Positions 8,418 through 16,409 of a stretch of 24,789 nucleotides of DNA are shown here, piece by piece. The notes beneath the pieces were generated by a model, which saw only the letters and a list, made by a program, of their open reading frames with translations, had not been told where the DNA came from and ran no database searches. Source of the stretch: Flavobacteriaceae bacterium (lineage in GTDB: Bacteria > Bacteroidota > Bacteroidia > Flavobacteriales > Flavobacteriaceae); the NCBI GenBank assembly GCA_002702385.1, contig NZZF01000045.1, positions 4,483-29,271 of the forward strand, given 5' to 3'. The position numbers and the translations under genes were made by a program. The stretch's first letter is position 1. Every line of letters starts with the position of its first letter.

Positions 8418-11306
8418 CTATTCTGAAGCATCTTTAATTAAACGATGAACTTCAGTTCTTATATTATATTCACTAATCATATTATTTCTCATTGATGGAT
8501 ATGTTCTATTTGATAAAAAAACATATACAAGATTGTCTTCTGGATCTGCCCAAGCATATGTTCCTGTAAAACCGGAGTGTCCAAAGCTATCATCAGAAAC
8601 ACATCCACATGTTGAAAGAACATTATCATCTAGTTGAGGTTTATCAAACCCTATACCACGTCTATTATCTTTAAAATGTCTTTTATTAAATATATCAAAG
8701 CTAGTAGACGTAAAAATTTTATCATTAGCGTAGGTACCTTTATTTAAAAACAGTTGCATAACTTTTGACACATCTTCTGCAGTTCCAAATAATCCAGCAT
8801 GACCACCAATACCTCCTTGCATTGAAGCTCCCATGTCATGAACAAAACCTTGAAGTTTACTGAATCTAAAATAATCATCTTCTTCACTAGGTGCAATTTG
8901 ACTTATTTCATAATTTAATCTTGGGTTATATGTCAGTGAAAAAGCTCCAATCCTATTAAAAACTTGTTTTTTAATTATATCATCGAGAGATGAATTATAC
9001 TTTTTTTCAAAATATTTTTTGATAAAATAATATGGTACATCACTGTACTTGTATTCTTTAACATCCAATAAATCACTATCGATTAATCTTTTAAATATTG
9101 TATCATTCCAATAGTTGTTCATGTATAAATTCTCACTAACATGAGTTGAAAATTTATTTGTTTTAAAAGTGCTATAGAATTTATCTATTTGATTTTTTGT
9201 CAAAGAATCAAGAGTTTCTTCATAAAAAGGTATCCACGGTATTAAGGCTGACTGATGAGAAAACATCTCATCAAATCTTAAATTTGATTTATTCCCTAGA
9301 TTTTCATTATACAATATATCTGATAAAGTTGAACTTAAATTTAGATTATTTGAATCAAACTCTTTAATCATTAGAGGAACACTAACTAAGATTTTTGTTA
9401 AAGAAGCTAAATCAAAAAGAGTTTCTGAATTAACTTTTTTTTTTTTCTGGTATGTAAAATAACCAAATGATTTATTGTAAACTATATGTCCATCCTTCAT
9501 CGCTACCAATTGTGCCCCTGGAAGCATTTGATTTTTAATAGCATAATTAATTAAAGAATCTACTTTATTTAGCTTATTTTCATCAAAACCCATATTCAAG
9601 TAATGAGAAAAGCCAACCGCATTAAGCTTTTTAGTTTTTATTTGAGTGTTGACAGGAATATTTTTGTGAATACTAACTGGTAATTTTCCTATAGCAGGAA
9701 TAGCACCAAAAATTACTTGAGCTGCTTTCTGTTGAAAAACTTCAGAATTTTGATATCCTATAACAATAGACTCAATATGATCTATATTTAAATCTGAAAC
9801 ACTGTAAGGTTTAGCAAAAATAACGAGTACTATCTCAGTTAATTTCTTGATATTTTCAATTAAATCAACTTCTTTTTTTTCAAATCTAAATTTTTCAAAT
9901 GGAGATTTATCTGTCTTATGAAAACCTATAATTATTTTATCATAATTAGATAATTTTTCAAAATTGAAATTATCATTCATTTGAACTTCTTCAATTCTAT
10001 GATATTTATTTAAGAAATCAAGAAATGAATCGTGATCATCATCTCCAAGTTTTAAATATCCAATTTTTTCATCAATTACATTTCTAAAAGGTAAAATTTG
10101 ATTTTCATTTTTGACTATTGTTATAGATTCGGAAGCAATTTTATCTAATAGAGCGTAATCGACTTCTTCATTCATTTCTTCAACAATATTTGTTTTTATA
10201 ATAGGCTTAAATTCATGTAAACCTACCTTATATTTAGCCATTAATATCTTTTTCACAGACTCTTCAAGTCTTTCATTAGATATTTTTTTTCTTGAAATTG
10301 CTTTTTTTATTTGTTTAACACTTTCGTCTAAATCATTTGGCATTAATAATATATCATTACCAGCATTCATTGCACTTACATCAGCGTACTCTTTTTTTGA
10401 AAAATCAACTACACCCTTCATATCTAATGCATCCGTTACAATTAATCCCTGAAAACCAAGATCATCTTTAAGTAAATCAGTAAGTATTGTTTTAGACAAT
10501 GTTGATGGCAAATTACCTTCCTGAAGACTGGGAATGTTTAAGTGAGCCGTCATAATTGAAGCAATATTATTATCAATCAGTTTCTTGAAAGGATATAGCT
10601 CTATGCTATCAATCCTTTCTTCACTAAAAGAAATTAATGGTAAAGTATAGTGAGAATCTGTTTTTGTATCTCCATGTCCAGGAAAATGTTTAGCTGAGCC
10701 TAACAAATTTTTTGATTGCATTCCTTTCATATAAGACAATGCTTTATCTGCCACATTATATTTATCTTCTCCAAAAGATCTTGAACCAATAATTGGATTA
10801 TCTGGATTGGTATTAATATCAACAACAGGGGCAAAATTAATATGCACACCAAGTCGATTAGCATGTTGTCCAATTCTCTTTCCTACTTTGTAAATTAATT
10901 CATTATCCTCAACTGCACCAAGAGTCATGTTATAAGGAAATGAAAAAGCGTCATCCAATCTCATGCCAATACCCCACTCAGCATCCATTCCAATTAATAA
11001 TGGAACATTAGAGATGGATTGAAAGTGATTTGTTGCATCAGCTTGATCTTTAATATTTCCTAAGGAAAATATTAATCCTCCTAAATTGTATTTTTTAATA
11101 AGATTTGAAATATGATTTATTTCTTCTTTTCCATATTTTGTTGCTACCCAAACAGTAAATAGTTGTCCTATTTTTTCTTCTTGAGAGAGGGATTGATATA
11201 CGCTGTCAACCCATTTTTTCTGATTAGCTTCATCAGTTGAAATTAATGGAGATTGTGAAAAGGAAATTAAAAAAGAAAAGAAAAATAAAATATATAATAA
11301 TCTCAT
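8418..11306 (-). CDS. NagZ-like GH3 hydrolase fused to a serine beta-lactamase/DD-peptidase domain
   Basis: The 962-residue protein has a signal peptide (1-17, ending SFSQ) and three parts. The GH3 N-domain (about 30-360) contains KHFPGHGDTKTDSH (206-219), with the Asp217-His219 dyad typical of NagZ beta-N-acetylglucosaminidases, and VTDALDMKG with nucleophile Asp292. A GH3 C-domain follows (about 385-560). A class C beta-lactamase-like domain (about 575-955) has Ser635-Leu-Thr-Lys638, Tyr754-Ser-Asp and His910-Ser-Gly, the three active-site motifs of penicillin-recognising serine hydrolases. The combination suggests cleavage of GlcNAc-containing wall fragments in the periplasm plus peptide or ester hydrolysis. 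This fusion is known in Bacteroidota. The start overlaps the previous stop by 4 nt (ATGA). Lys621-624 are encoded by 12 consecutive A, an unstable run just before the second active site. Confidence 0.94.
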   Translation of the reverse strand: MRLLYILFFFSFLISFSQSPLISTDEANQKKWVDSVYQSLSQEEKIGQLFTVWVATKYGKEEINHISNLIKKYNLGGLIFSLGNIKDQADATNHFQSISNVPLLIGMDAEWGIGMRLDDAFSFPYNMTLGAVEDNELIYKVGKRIGQHANRLGVHINFAPVVDINTNPDNPIIGSRSFGEDKYNVADKALSYMKGMQSKNLLGSAKHFPGHGDTKTDSHYTLPLISFSEERIDSIELYPFKKLIDNNIASIMTAHLNIPSLQEGNLPSTLSKTILTDLLKDDLGFQGLIVTDALDMKGVVDFSKKEYADVSAMNAGNDILLMPNDLDESVKQIKKAISRKKISNERLEESVKKILMAKYKVGLHEFKPIIKTNIVEEMNEEVDYALLDKIASESITIVKNENQILPFRNVIDEKIGYLKLGDDDHDSFLDFLNKYHRIEEVQMNDNFNFEKLSNYDKIIIGFHKTDKSPFEKFRFEKKEVDLIENIKKLTEIVLVIFAKPYSVSDLNIDHIESIVIGYQNSEVFQQKAAQVIFGAIPAIGKLPVSIHKNIPVNTQIKTKKLNAVGFSHYLNMGFDENKLNKVDSLINYAIKNQMLPGAQLVAMKDGHIVYNKSFGYFTYQKKKKVNSETLFDLASLTKILVSVPLMIKEFDSNNLNLSSTLSDILYNENLGNKSNLRFDEMFSHQSALIPWIPFYEETLDSLTKNQIDKFYSTFKTNKFSTHVSENLYMNNYWNDTIFKRLIDSDLLDVKEYKYSDVPYYFIKKYFEKKYNSSLDDIIKKQVFNRIGAFSLTYNPRLNYEISQIAPSEEDDYFRFSKLQGFVHDMGASMQGGIGGHAGLFGTAEDVSKVMQLFLNKGTYANDKIFTSTSFDIFNKRHFKDNRRGIGFDKPQLDDNVLSTCGCVSDDSFGHSGFTGTYAWADPEDNLVYVFLSNRTYPSMRNNMISEYNIRTEVHRLIKDASE
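9435..9446 (-). repeat. Homopolymer of 12 A in the coding strand
   Basis: Twelve consecutive T on the plus strand read as AAA AAA AAA AAA, encoding Lys621-624 of the GH3/beta-lactamase fusion. It is the longest homopolymer noticed in the window and lies 10 codons before the catalytic Ser635 of the second domain. A one-base slip would remove that domain while leaving the GH3 part intact. Confidence 0.95.
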
Positions 11307-11788
11307 AGAAATAGATTTTTATGCCAGCTTTCAATTGCTAGAGTTTCCCAAGCATTAATATACTCCTTTTTTGTTTTAACTAAATTATTATAAACAATAG
11401 TATCAGAATAAAACTCTTTATTCTTAATCATTTCTTTGATTTCACTCAGACTATTAATATGGATTTTATCATCCAAATTAAAAGCAATTGCAAGTCTATT
11501 AAAAAAATTAAGATTTGTTTTACTTTGAAGATCTAAAATAAAGTTTGTAAGTGTGTCTATAGAGCATCCCGTAGCATTGTTAGCTGAATTATCAACACCT
11601 ATAATAATAAATAAATTAAATTTTATTTCAAAAGAGCACTTAAGCTCTTTACCATGAGAGGACCAATTTGGAAGGAAGCTTTCTAACTTAGACTTAATTA
11701 AATTAATTTTATCATCAGAGATTATTTTATCAGATTGAAAAATCCAAACTCTTGACGAATCATCTAATAAATTAAAGTCAACAATCAT
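11303..11788 (-). CDS. Conserved Bacteroidota protein of unknown function (often labelled ABC transporter ATPase)
   Basis: This 161-residue protein has no signal peptide or membrane segment. It resembles a family widespread in Flavobacteriia with an N-terminal SRVWI.QS motif (12-19), a central NNATGCSID segment (70-78, including Cys75) and a C-terminal ESWHK motif (153-157, including His156). Related entries are often named ABC transporter ATPase, but I see no Walker A, Walker B or signature motif, so that name should not be trusted. Conserved Cys75 and His156 might form a metal or catalytic site; this is inference. The gene lies 3 nt after the CCG Fe-S protein gene and overlaps the GH3/beta-lactamase start by 4 nt, so it is certainly co-translated with redox and envelope genes. 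Function unknown. Confidence 0.85.
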   Translation of the reverse strand: MIVDFNLLDDSSRVWIFQSDKIISDDKINLIKSKLESFLPNWSSHGKELKCSFEIKFNLFIIIGVDNSANNATGCSIDTLTNFILDLQSKTNLNFFNRLAIAFNLDDKIHINSLSEIKEMIKNKEFYSDTIVYNNLVKTKKEYINAWETLAIESWHKNLFL

Positions 11789-11791
11789 AAA

Positions 11792-12565
11792 TTAAGTTGA
11801 TTTATCTAACAATTCAGCAATATCATAAACATGAACTTTATCTTCCATCTCTTTGTTTTTAATTCCATCTGTTAACATTGTATTACAGAATGGACAACCA
11901 GCAGCAATTATTTCAGATTTAGTATCTAAAGCTTCTTCAGTTCTTTTAATATTTATTTCCTTATTACCTTTCTCAGATTCTTTAAACATTTGAGCTCCTC
12001 CTGCACCACAACATAATCCTTTCTCTTTACAACTTTTCATTTCTTTCAGATCTGCATTTAAAGATTCAATTAGTTTTCTTGGGGGTTCATAAACTTTGTT
12101 AGCTCTTCCTAAGTAACATGGATCATGAAAAGTTATTTTTTTTCCATTAAATTCTGAGTTATCTATTTTAATTTTTTGTTCTGAAATTAATGTTGCCAAT
12201 AGCTCCGTGTGATGAATAACATCATATTTACCACCAAGTTCAGGATATTCGTTCTTAAGAGTATTAAAACAATGAGGGCAGGTTGTAACAATTTTTTTAA
12301 AATTATATTGATTTAAAACTTCAATATTTGATACTGCTTGCATTTGAAATAAAAACTCATTACCGGCTCTTTTTGCAGGATCACCAGTACAACTTTCTTC
12401 TTTTCCAAGAACAGCAAATGAAACACCAGCCTTATTAAGCAGGCTGGCAAATGATTTAGTAATTCTTTTTGCTCTATCATCAAAGGATCCAGCACATCCA
12501 ACCCAAAATAAAATTTCAGGCTCAATACCTTTATCTTTTAGCTCTCTGATAGTTATAATATTCAT
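11792..12565 (-). CDS. CCG-domain (Fe-S)-binding oxidoreductase subunit
   Basis: The 257-residue soluble protein has two cysteine-rich CCG modules, as found in HdrB/HdrD, GlpC and LutA proteins, which hold Fe-S clusters for electron transfer or thiol/disulfide chemistry. The first module has Cys24, Cys59, Cys96 and Cys99 (CPHC); where the canonical motif reads CCG it reads SCTG, so one ligand is missing. The second is complete: Cys150, Cys185-Cys186-Gly, and Cys224/Cys227 (CPFC). It lies 3 nt after the HAD-like gene, one gene downstream of a membrane protein with two 4Fe-4S clusters. Together they resemble a split HdrDE-type or ETF:menaquinone oxidoreductase (EMO). The exact electron donor cannot be told from the sequence. 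Confidence 0.9.
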   Translation of the reverse strand: MNIITIRELKDKGIEPEILFWVGCAGSFDDRAKRITKSFASLLNKAGVSFAVLGKEESCTGDPAKRAGNEFLFQMQAVSNIEVLNQYNFKKIVTTCPHCFNTLKNEYPELGGKYDVIHHTELLATLISEQKIKIDNSEFNGKKITFHDPCYLGRANKVYEPPRKLIESLNADLKEMKSCKEKGLCCGAGGAQMFKESEKGNKEINIKRTEEALDTKSEIIAAGCPFCNTMLTDGIKNKEMEDKVHVYDIAELLDKST

Positions 12566-12568
12566 TTT

Positions 12569-13009
12569 TTAATTTTCATCATCAAATACTTGAATTGTAG
12601 CAGTTTTTTGAATTAGATCAGTAAATTTACCATTGTAACGAGTTGCTTTAACCAAATGATTATCTATCCAATGATAATTACCTCCTCTAGGTTTTCCCAT
12701 CACCATGCTATGATATTTGAATCCGTGATCATTTAACCATTTTTCAGTTACTCCTCTATGTTCTTCCGTCCGAGAGGTGAAAAAGCATATAACATGTCCT
12801 TCATCATACCATTTATTTAAAGTTTCAAGAGCGTCGGGATATAAAGCCGCAGTTGCCATTCTTTCAGGTTCTTCATTTGGAATATCGTCACATATTGTAC
12901 CATCAATATCAATTAAGTAATTCTTTATTCCTTTAGGCAATATAGGGCTTACATGTTCACCGTCTTCTAACTTCTCTTTTAATAAATTATCAATTTCTTT
13001 TTTTTCCAT
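12569..13009 (-). CDS. HAD-superfamily phosphatase-like protein
   Basis: The 146-residue cytoplasmic protein carries the HAD motifs: DIDGT with Asp34 and Asp36 (motif I), FFTSR with Thr78 (motif II), a Lys at 106 in MGKPRGG (motif III), and Asp116 in HWIDNH (motif IV). The cap is minimal, so the active site should be open to large substrates or to a partner protein. Similar Bacteroidota proteins are sometimes named phosphoheptose isomerase, which the HAD motifs do not support. The gene sits 6 nt after the membrane Fe-S protein and 3 nt before the CCG protein, inserted between two likely subunits of one redox complex. The substrate is unknown. The start ATG at 13009-13007 yields an N-terminal acidic extension before motif I. 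Confidence 0.85.
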   Translation of the reverse strand: MEKKEIDNLLKEKLEDGEHVSPILPKGIKNYLIDIDGTICDDIPNEEPERMATAALYPDALETLNKWYDEGHVICFFTSRTEEHRGVTEKWLNDHGFKYHSMVMGKPRGGNYHWIDNHLVKATRYNGKFTDLIQKTATIQVFDDEN

Positions 13010-13015
13010 ATTATT

Positions 13016-14329
13016 TTAATTATTTATCCAGTTTAATCTATCCTGTTGGTTAAATGGCCAGGGAGCACCATTATTTTCTAAATTATTCATCATATTATTA
13101 ATTTCTGATGGAGCAGAAGATTCTTCCATTACCATGTATCTCCTTAAATCAATAATAATAGATAATGGATCTATTCCTATTGGACAAGACTCTACACATG
13201 CATTACAAGTTGTACAAGCCCATAATTCTTCTTTTGTTATATAATCATTTAAAAGTTTTTTACCGTCATCTTTAAAAACCTTATTCTTGTCAATATTTTT
13301 ACCCACTTCCTCTAACCTATCTCTTGTTTTCATCATAATTGATCTGGGAGATAATAACTTTCCTGTTTGATTAGCAGGACATTCTGATGAGCATCTTCCA
13401 CATTCAGTACATGTGTATGCATTTAATAATTGAAACCAATTCAAATCAAAAACATCATTAGCACCAAATTTTTCAACTTGTTGATTAGTATTGTTTGTTG
13501 AATATGGGTCACCTGTAGGGTCAAGCATTGCTTTTACTTCTTTGTATACAGAATCTAAATTATCAAAACCACCACCAGATTTTATCTTAGAAAAATAAGT
13601 GTTTGGAAATGCTAAAAGAATATGAAGGTGTTTTGAATAATATAAATAATTTAAAAAAAACAGTATGCCTAATATATGAAGCCACCATGAAGCTCTTTCA
13701 ATAATAACAACGCTGGCAATTTCAAAGTTATCATAAAGAGGAAATAAAAAAGAACTAATTGGAAAACTACCGTAATCTCCATAATATGAATAATTAGCAT
13801 TTTGCAAAACCTGATCAGTAGCATTCATGTTTAAAAACAAAAACATTAAAACAACTTCAATGTATAATATATAATTTGCATCATTTTTAGGCCAACCTTT
13901 TAAATCATTACTTATAAATCTTTTTATTTTTAAAAAGTTTCTTCTTGTCCAAAAAATAACAACACTAATTATAACTGCAAAAGCAAGTAGCTCAAAGAAA
14001 GCAATTAAAAAATTATAAAAAGAACCCAAATATGGAGCTAAAACTCGGTGAGTACCTAAAACTCCATCCATAACAATTTCAAGCAACTCAATATTTATCA
14101 AAACAAAAGCGACATATACTATAAAATGTAATATTCCTACCAGTGGTTTATCAAACATTTTAGATTGACCAAAAGCTAATCTTAACATTTTTTTAAATCT
14201 AAAATTAGAGTTATCGGACCTGTTAATATCTTTTCCTAGATTTATATTTCTGTATAATTTCCTGCAATTTCTAATGAATAATAAAATTGAAAAAATGAGT
14301 ATTAAAGAAAAAAGAATAGAGGATATCAT
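13016..14329 (-). CDS. Membrane-bound 4Fe-4S dicluster oxidoreductase subunit
   Basis: The 437-residue protein has about five membrane helices (near residues 1-20, 66-88, 104-127, 152-168 and 213-240), followed by a cytoplasmic domain with two 4Fe-4S clusters. The clusters are ligated by Cys307/310/313/317 and Cys372/375/378/382, each followed by Pro. Membrane histidines (His68, His218, His234, His236) could bind heme b, as in NarI/HdrE-like subunits. The domain order (NarI-like helices, then a dicluster) matches membrane-bound ETF:menaquinone oxidoreductase and HdrE/HdrD fusions; here the CCG part is a separate gene two positions downstream. Likely role: moving electrons between a soluble donor or acceptor and menaquinone. 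It starts 10 nt after the mlaD-like stop. No etfAB genes are in the window, so the partner remains open. Confidence 0.88.
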   Translation of the reverse strand: MISSILFSLILIFSILLFIRNCRKLYRNINLGKDINRSDNSNFRFKKMLRLAFGQSKMFDKPLVGILHFIVYVAFVLINIELLEIVMDGVLGTHRVLAPYLGSFYNFLIAFFELLAFAVIISVVIFWTRRNFLKIKRFISNDLKGWPKNDANYILYIEVVLMFLFLNMNATDQVLQNANYSYYGDYGSFPISSFLFPLYDNFEIASVVIIERASWWLHILGILFFLNYLYYSKHLHILLAFPNTYFSKIKSGGGFDNLDSVYKEVKAMLDPTGDPYSTNNTNQQVEKFGANDVFDLNWFQLLNAYTCTECGRCSSECPANQTGKLLSPRSIMMKTRDRLEEVGKNIDKNKVFKDDGKKLLNDYITKEELWACTTCNACVESCPIGIDPLSIIIDLRRYMVMEESSAPSEINNMMNNLENNGAPWPFNQQDRLNWINN

Positions 14330-14339
14330 TTATATGAAA

Positions 14340-15269
14340 TTATTTTTCTTTCTTTTCATACTCTTTATTTTTTTTCCCAAATAAAGAAAAATGAACATAT
14401 CTTTTAGGATTTAATCTTAAATCTTCGAGTAATAGATTAATATTTTCACTTGCAGCATTTAAAGATTTTATCACGGAATCATCGTAAATTAACTTATTGA
14501 CTGTTCCATCACCTGAGGATATTTCAGATAAAATTGAATTTAGATTTTCTGAAGATTGATTTAAGTTTTGAATTATTAACTCTAAGTCAGTAAAACTATT
14601 TGAAAATTCTGAAAGATTAGAGGTTGTTTCATTTATACTATTAATTGTGCTTGAAATTTTTGTTTGATTATCATTCAATAAATTTTCAATTTTTGAAGTA
14701 GATAATTTTATGTTTTCAATAGTATTAGATAAATCCTCAAAAGTTAACTTAATATTATTTTGAGTTTCTTGGTCTAAAATATTGTTTATTGATATTAATA
14801 AAGAATCAGCACTAACAAAAGTTGATTCAATTTTTTCTTGAAGTGGTGAAAGTTTATCATTTACCAACTCTGTTAAACCTGGAGCTACAGCAGAATTTAA
14901 AGTATCACCTGATTTTGCCTGCATTCCAGGTTTTGAAATAACGGCCAGAGCTTTACCACCGATAAGTCCAGTCTCATATATCTGTGCAATACTATTTTTT
15001 GAAAAATTTATTTTATTCTCAACTCTAAATTTTACTAATAACTTTTGAGTATTTCTGTAAAAAACTATGTCTTGTATACTTCCAACATTAAAACCACTAA
15101 TCGTAACTGGAGTTCCTTTAGAAACTCCTTCAACATCATCATAAATAGCATAAAAAGTTCTATCGGCAGTAAAAACATCATTACTTTTTAGATAACTGAA
15201 TCCAATTATAAACATGATGATTCCTGAAAGGACCAAAATTGCTGTTTTTATTTCATTTGATAAGTTCAT
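14340..15269 (-). CDS. MlaD/MCE-family lipid transport protein
   Basis: The 309-residue protein has one N-terminal membrane anchor (about 8-27), then an MCE domain (about 37-116, with YDDVEGVSKGTPVTISG and GLIGGKALAV), then a long region (about 130-295) rich in Asn, Ser, Leu and Ile with heptad-like spacing, probably coiled coil. Such proteins form periplasmic hexamers that guide phospholipids between the inner and outer membranes, normally with an MlaE permease and MlaF ATPase. Neither partner gene is in this window, so they must lie elsewhere. It follows the amidase gene by 31 nt and precedes the membrane Fe-S gene by 10 nt, in an operon starting with envelope functions. The C-terminus is Lys/Glu-rich. 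Confidence 0.92.
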   Translation of the reverse strand: MNLSNEIKTAILVLSGIIMFIIGFSYLKSNDVFTADRTFYAIYDDVEGVSKGTPVTISGFNVGSIQDIVFYRNTQKLLVKFRVENKINFSKNSIAQIYETGLIGGKALAVISKPGMQAKSGDTLNSAVAPGLTELVNDKLSPLQEKIESTFVSADSLLISINNILDQETQNNIKLTFEDLSNTIENIKLSTSKIENLLNDNQTKISSTINSINETTSNLSEFSNSFTDLELIIQNLNQSSENLNSILSEISSGDGTVNKLIYDDSVIKSLNAASENINLLLEDLRLNPKRYVHFSLFGKKNKEYEKKEK

Positions 15270-15300
15270 TTGATTTTATAAATTTAAAAATTATCGAAGA

Positions 15301-16383
15301 TTATTTTTCTATTTCACTCAAATATTTATCCAAACTATATTTTAAACCATTTTTGAACAATACAATAAAAGAATCTTTATATCCTTTTCCTTTTGCAATT
15401 CTTAAATTTTTTAAAGCGGTTTTATAATCGGAAGTCTTTTCAAAAAAATATTTATATAATCCATTTTCTTTCTGATATGTTAGATTATTTAATCCATTGA
15501 AATTATAACTTTTTAAAGGTATTAGTTTTGAACCTACACCTATTCTAATTTTAAAAAAATACTGATCTTCTTTGTTAATATCACTTTTAGAATTGATTTC
15601 ATATTCAGAAACTTCTTTGTTTTTATTAGAAAAATATCTGTCAATTGCATCAGCTATTGCGATAGACATTTCTGATTGACCTTTTAGAGAATTTAAATAT
15701 TTACCTTCATTTTTATTTGTTAAAAAACCAGTTTCAACTAGTACACTTGGCATGTAAGTATATTTTAAAACTATAAAACCAGCTTGTTTTACATTTCTAT
15801 TTTTTCTATTTAAATTTCTTATAAAAGATTGTTGAATAAAGTTTGCCGCATTAATGCTTTGATCAAGATATTCTTCTTGCATCAAAACTAAACTGATTAC
15901 TGACTCAGGATTATTTGGATCAAATCCATCATATTTTTGTTCATAATTATCCTCTAAAAATATTACTGAATTCTCTTTTTTAGCAATTTGAAAATTTCTA
16001 TCATTAGCATGTAATCCTAATACAAAAGTTCCAGCTCCATAAGCGTTTGAATTATGTGCATCACAATGAATAGAAAGGAATAAATCAGCGTTAGCATCAT
16101 TTGCTATTTGGGCTCTTTTAAATAAATCAATAAATCTATCGTCCTTTCTTGTGTAAATAATATTATAATTACTATTCTTTTTTAGTACTTCACCCAAACC
16201 TAAAGCAATTTTTAAAGCAATGTTCTTTTCAAGATATCCGTTACCTGTATTACCAGGATCTTTACCTCCGTGACCTGGATCAATTACAATGGTATATTTA
16301 TTTTCTTGGGAATAAGAAGAAAAAGCAAAAAATAATAAAAGAAAAAATGTTAGAATTCTGTTATAATTATTGCTGTAAGCCAT
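15301..16383 (-). CDS. N-acetylmuramoyl-L-alanine amidase (Amidase_3)
   Basis: The enzyme cuts the bond between MurNAc and L-Ala in peptidoglycan, for example during daughter-cell separation. The 360-residue protein has a signal peptide (about 1-26, ending SYSQ) and an Amidase_3 catalytic domain (about 30-252). Zinc ligands are His38 (DPGHGG), Glu52 and His106 (SIHCDAH), and the catalytic Glu217 is in VLVETGFL. An insertion at about 140-175 is common in Bacteroidota homologues. The C-terminal part (about 275-355) with repeated aromatic residues may be a degenerate SPOR-like wall-binding domain; that is tentative. It is the first gene of the eight-gene minus-strand run, with a promoter in the 43-bp gap shared with lptD. 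It is followed by the MlaD-like gene after 31 nt. Confidence 0.95.
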   Translation of the reverse strand: MAYSNNYNRILTFFLLLFFAFSSYSQENKYTIVIDPGHGGKDPGNTGNGYLEKNIALKIALGLGEVLKKNSNYNIIYTRKDDRFIDLFKRAQIANDANADLFLSIHCDAHNSNAYGAGTFVLGLHANDRNFQIAKKENSVIFLEDNYEQKYDGFDPNNPESVISLVLMQEEYLDQSINAANFIQQSFIRNLNRKNRNVKQAGFIVLKYTYMPSVLVETGFLTNKNEGKYLNSLKGQSEMSIAIADAIDRYFSNKNKEVSEYEINSKSDINKEDQYFFKIRIGVGSKLIPLKSYNFNGLNNLTYQKENGLYKYFFEKTSDYKTALKNLRIAKGKGYKDSFIVLFKNGLKYSLDKYLSEIEK

Positions 16384-16389
16384 ACCTTA

Positions 16390-16409
16390 TAAAATTATCA
16401 TTAATTTTG
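16390..16409. promoter_or_regulatory. Compact divergent promoter between the amidase gene and lptD
   Basis: On the plus strand TAATTTTG (16402-16409) matches the Bacteroidota -7 element TAnnTTTG exactly and would start lptD transcription near 16414. On the minus strand TAATTTTA (16397-16390) matches seven of eight positions and would start amidase transcription almost at its ATG (16383), giving a leaderless or near-leaderless mRNA. The two elements form the inverted repeat AAAATTA, four bases, TAATTTT (16391-16408). No clear -33 element was found for either side. Confidence 0.55.

Noticed and set aside
11303..11788. Annotation as an ABC transporter ATPase
   Set aside because: No Walker A, Walker B or ABC signature is present in the 161 residues.
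12569..13009. Annotation as phosphoheptose isomerase
   Set aside because: The sequence has HAD motifs I to IV and no SIS-domain features.
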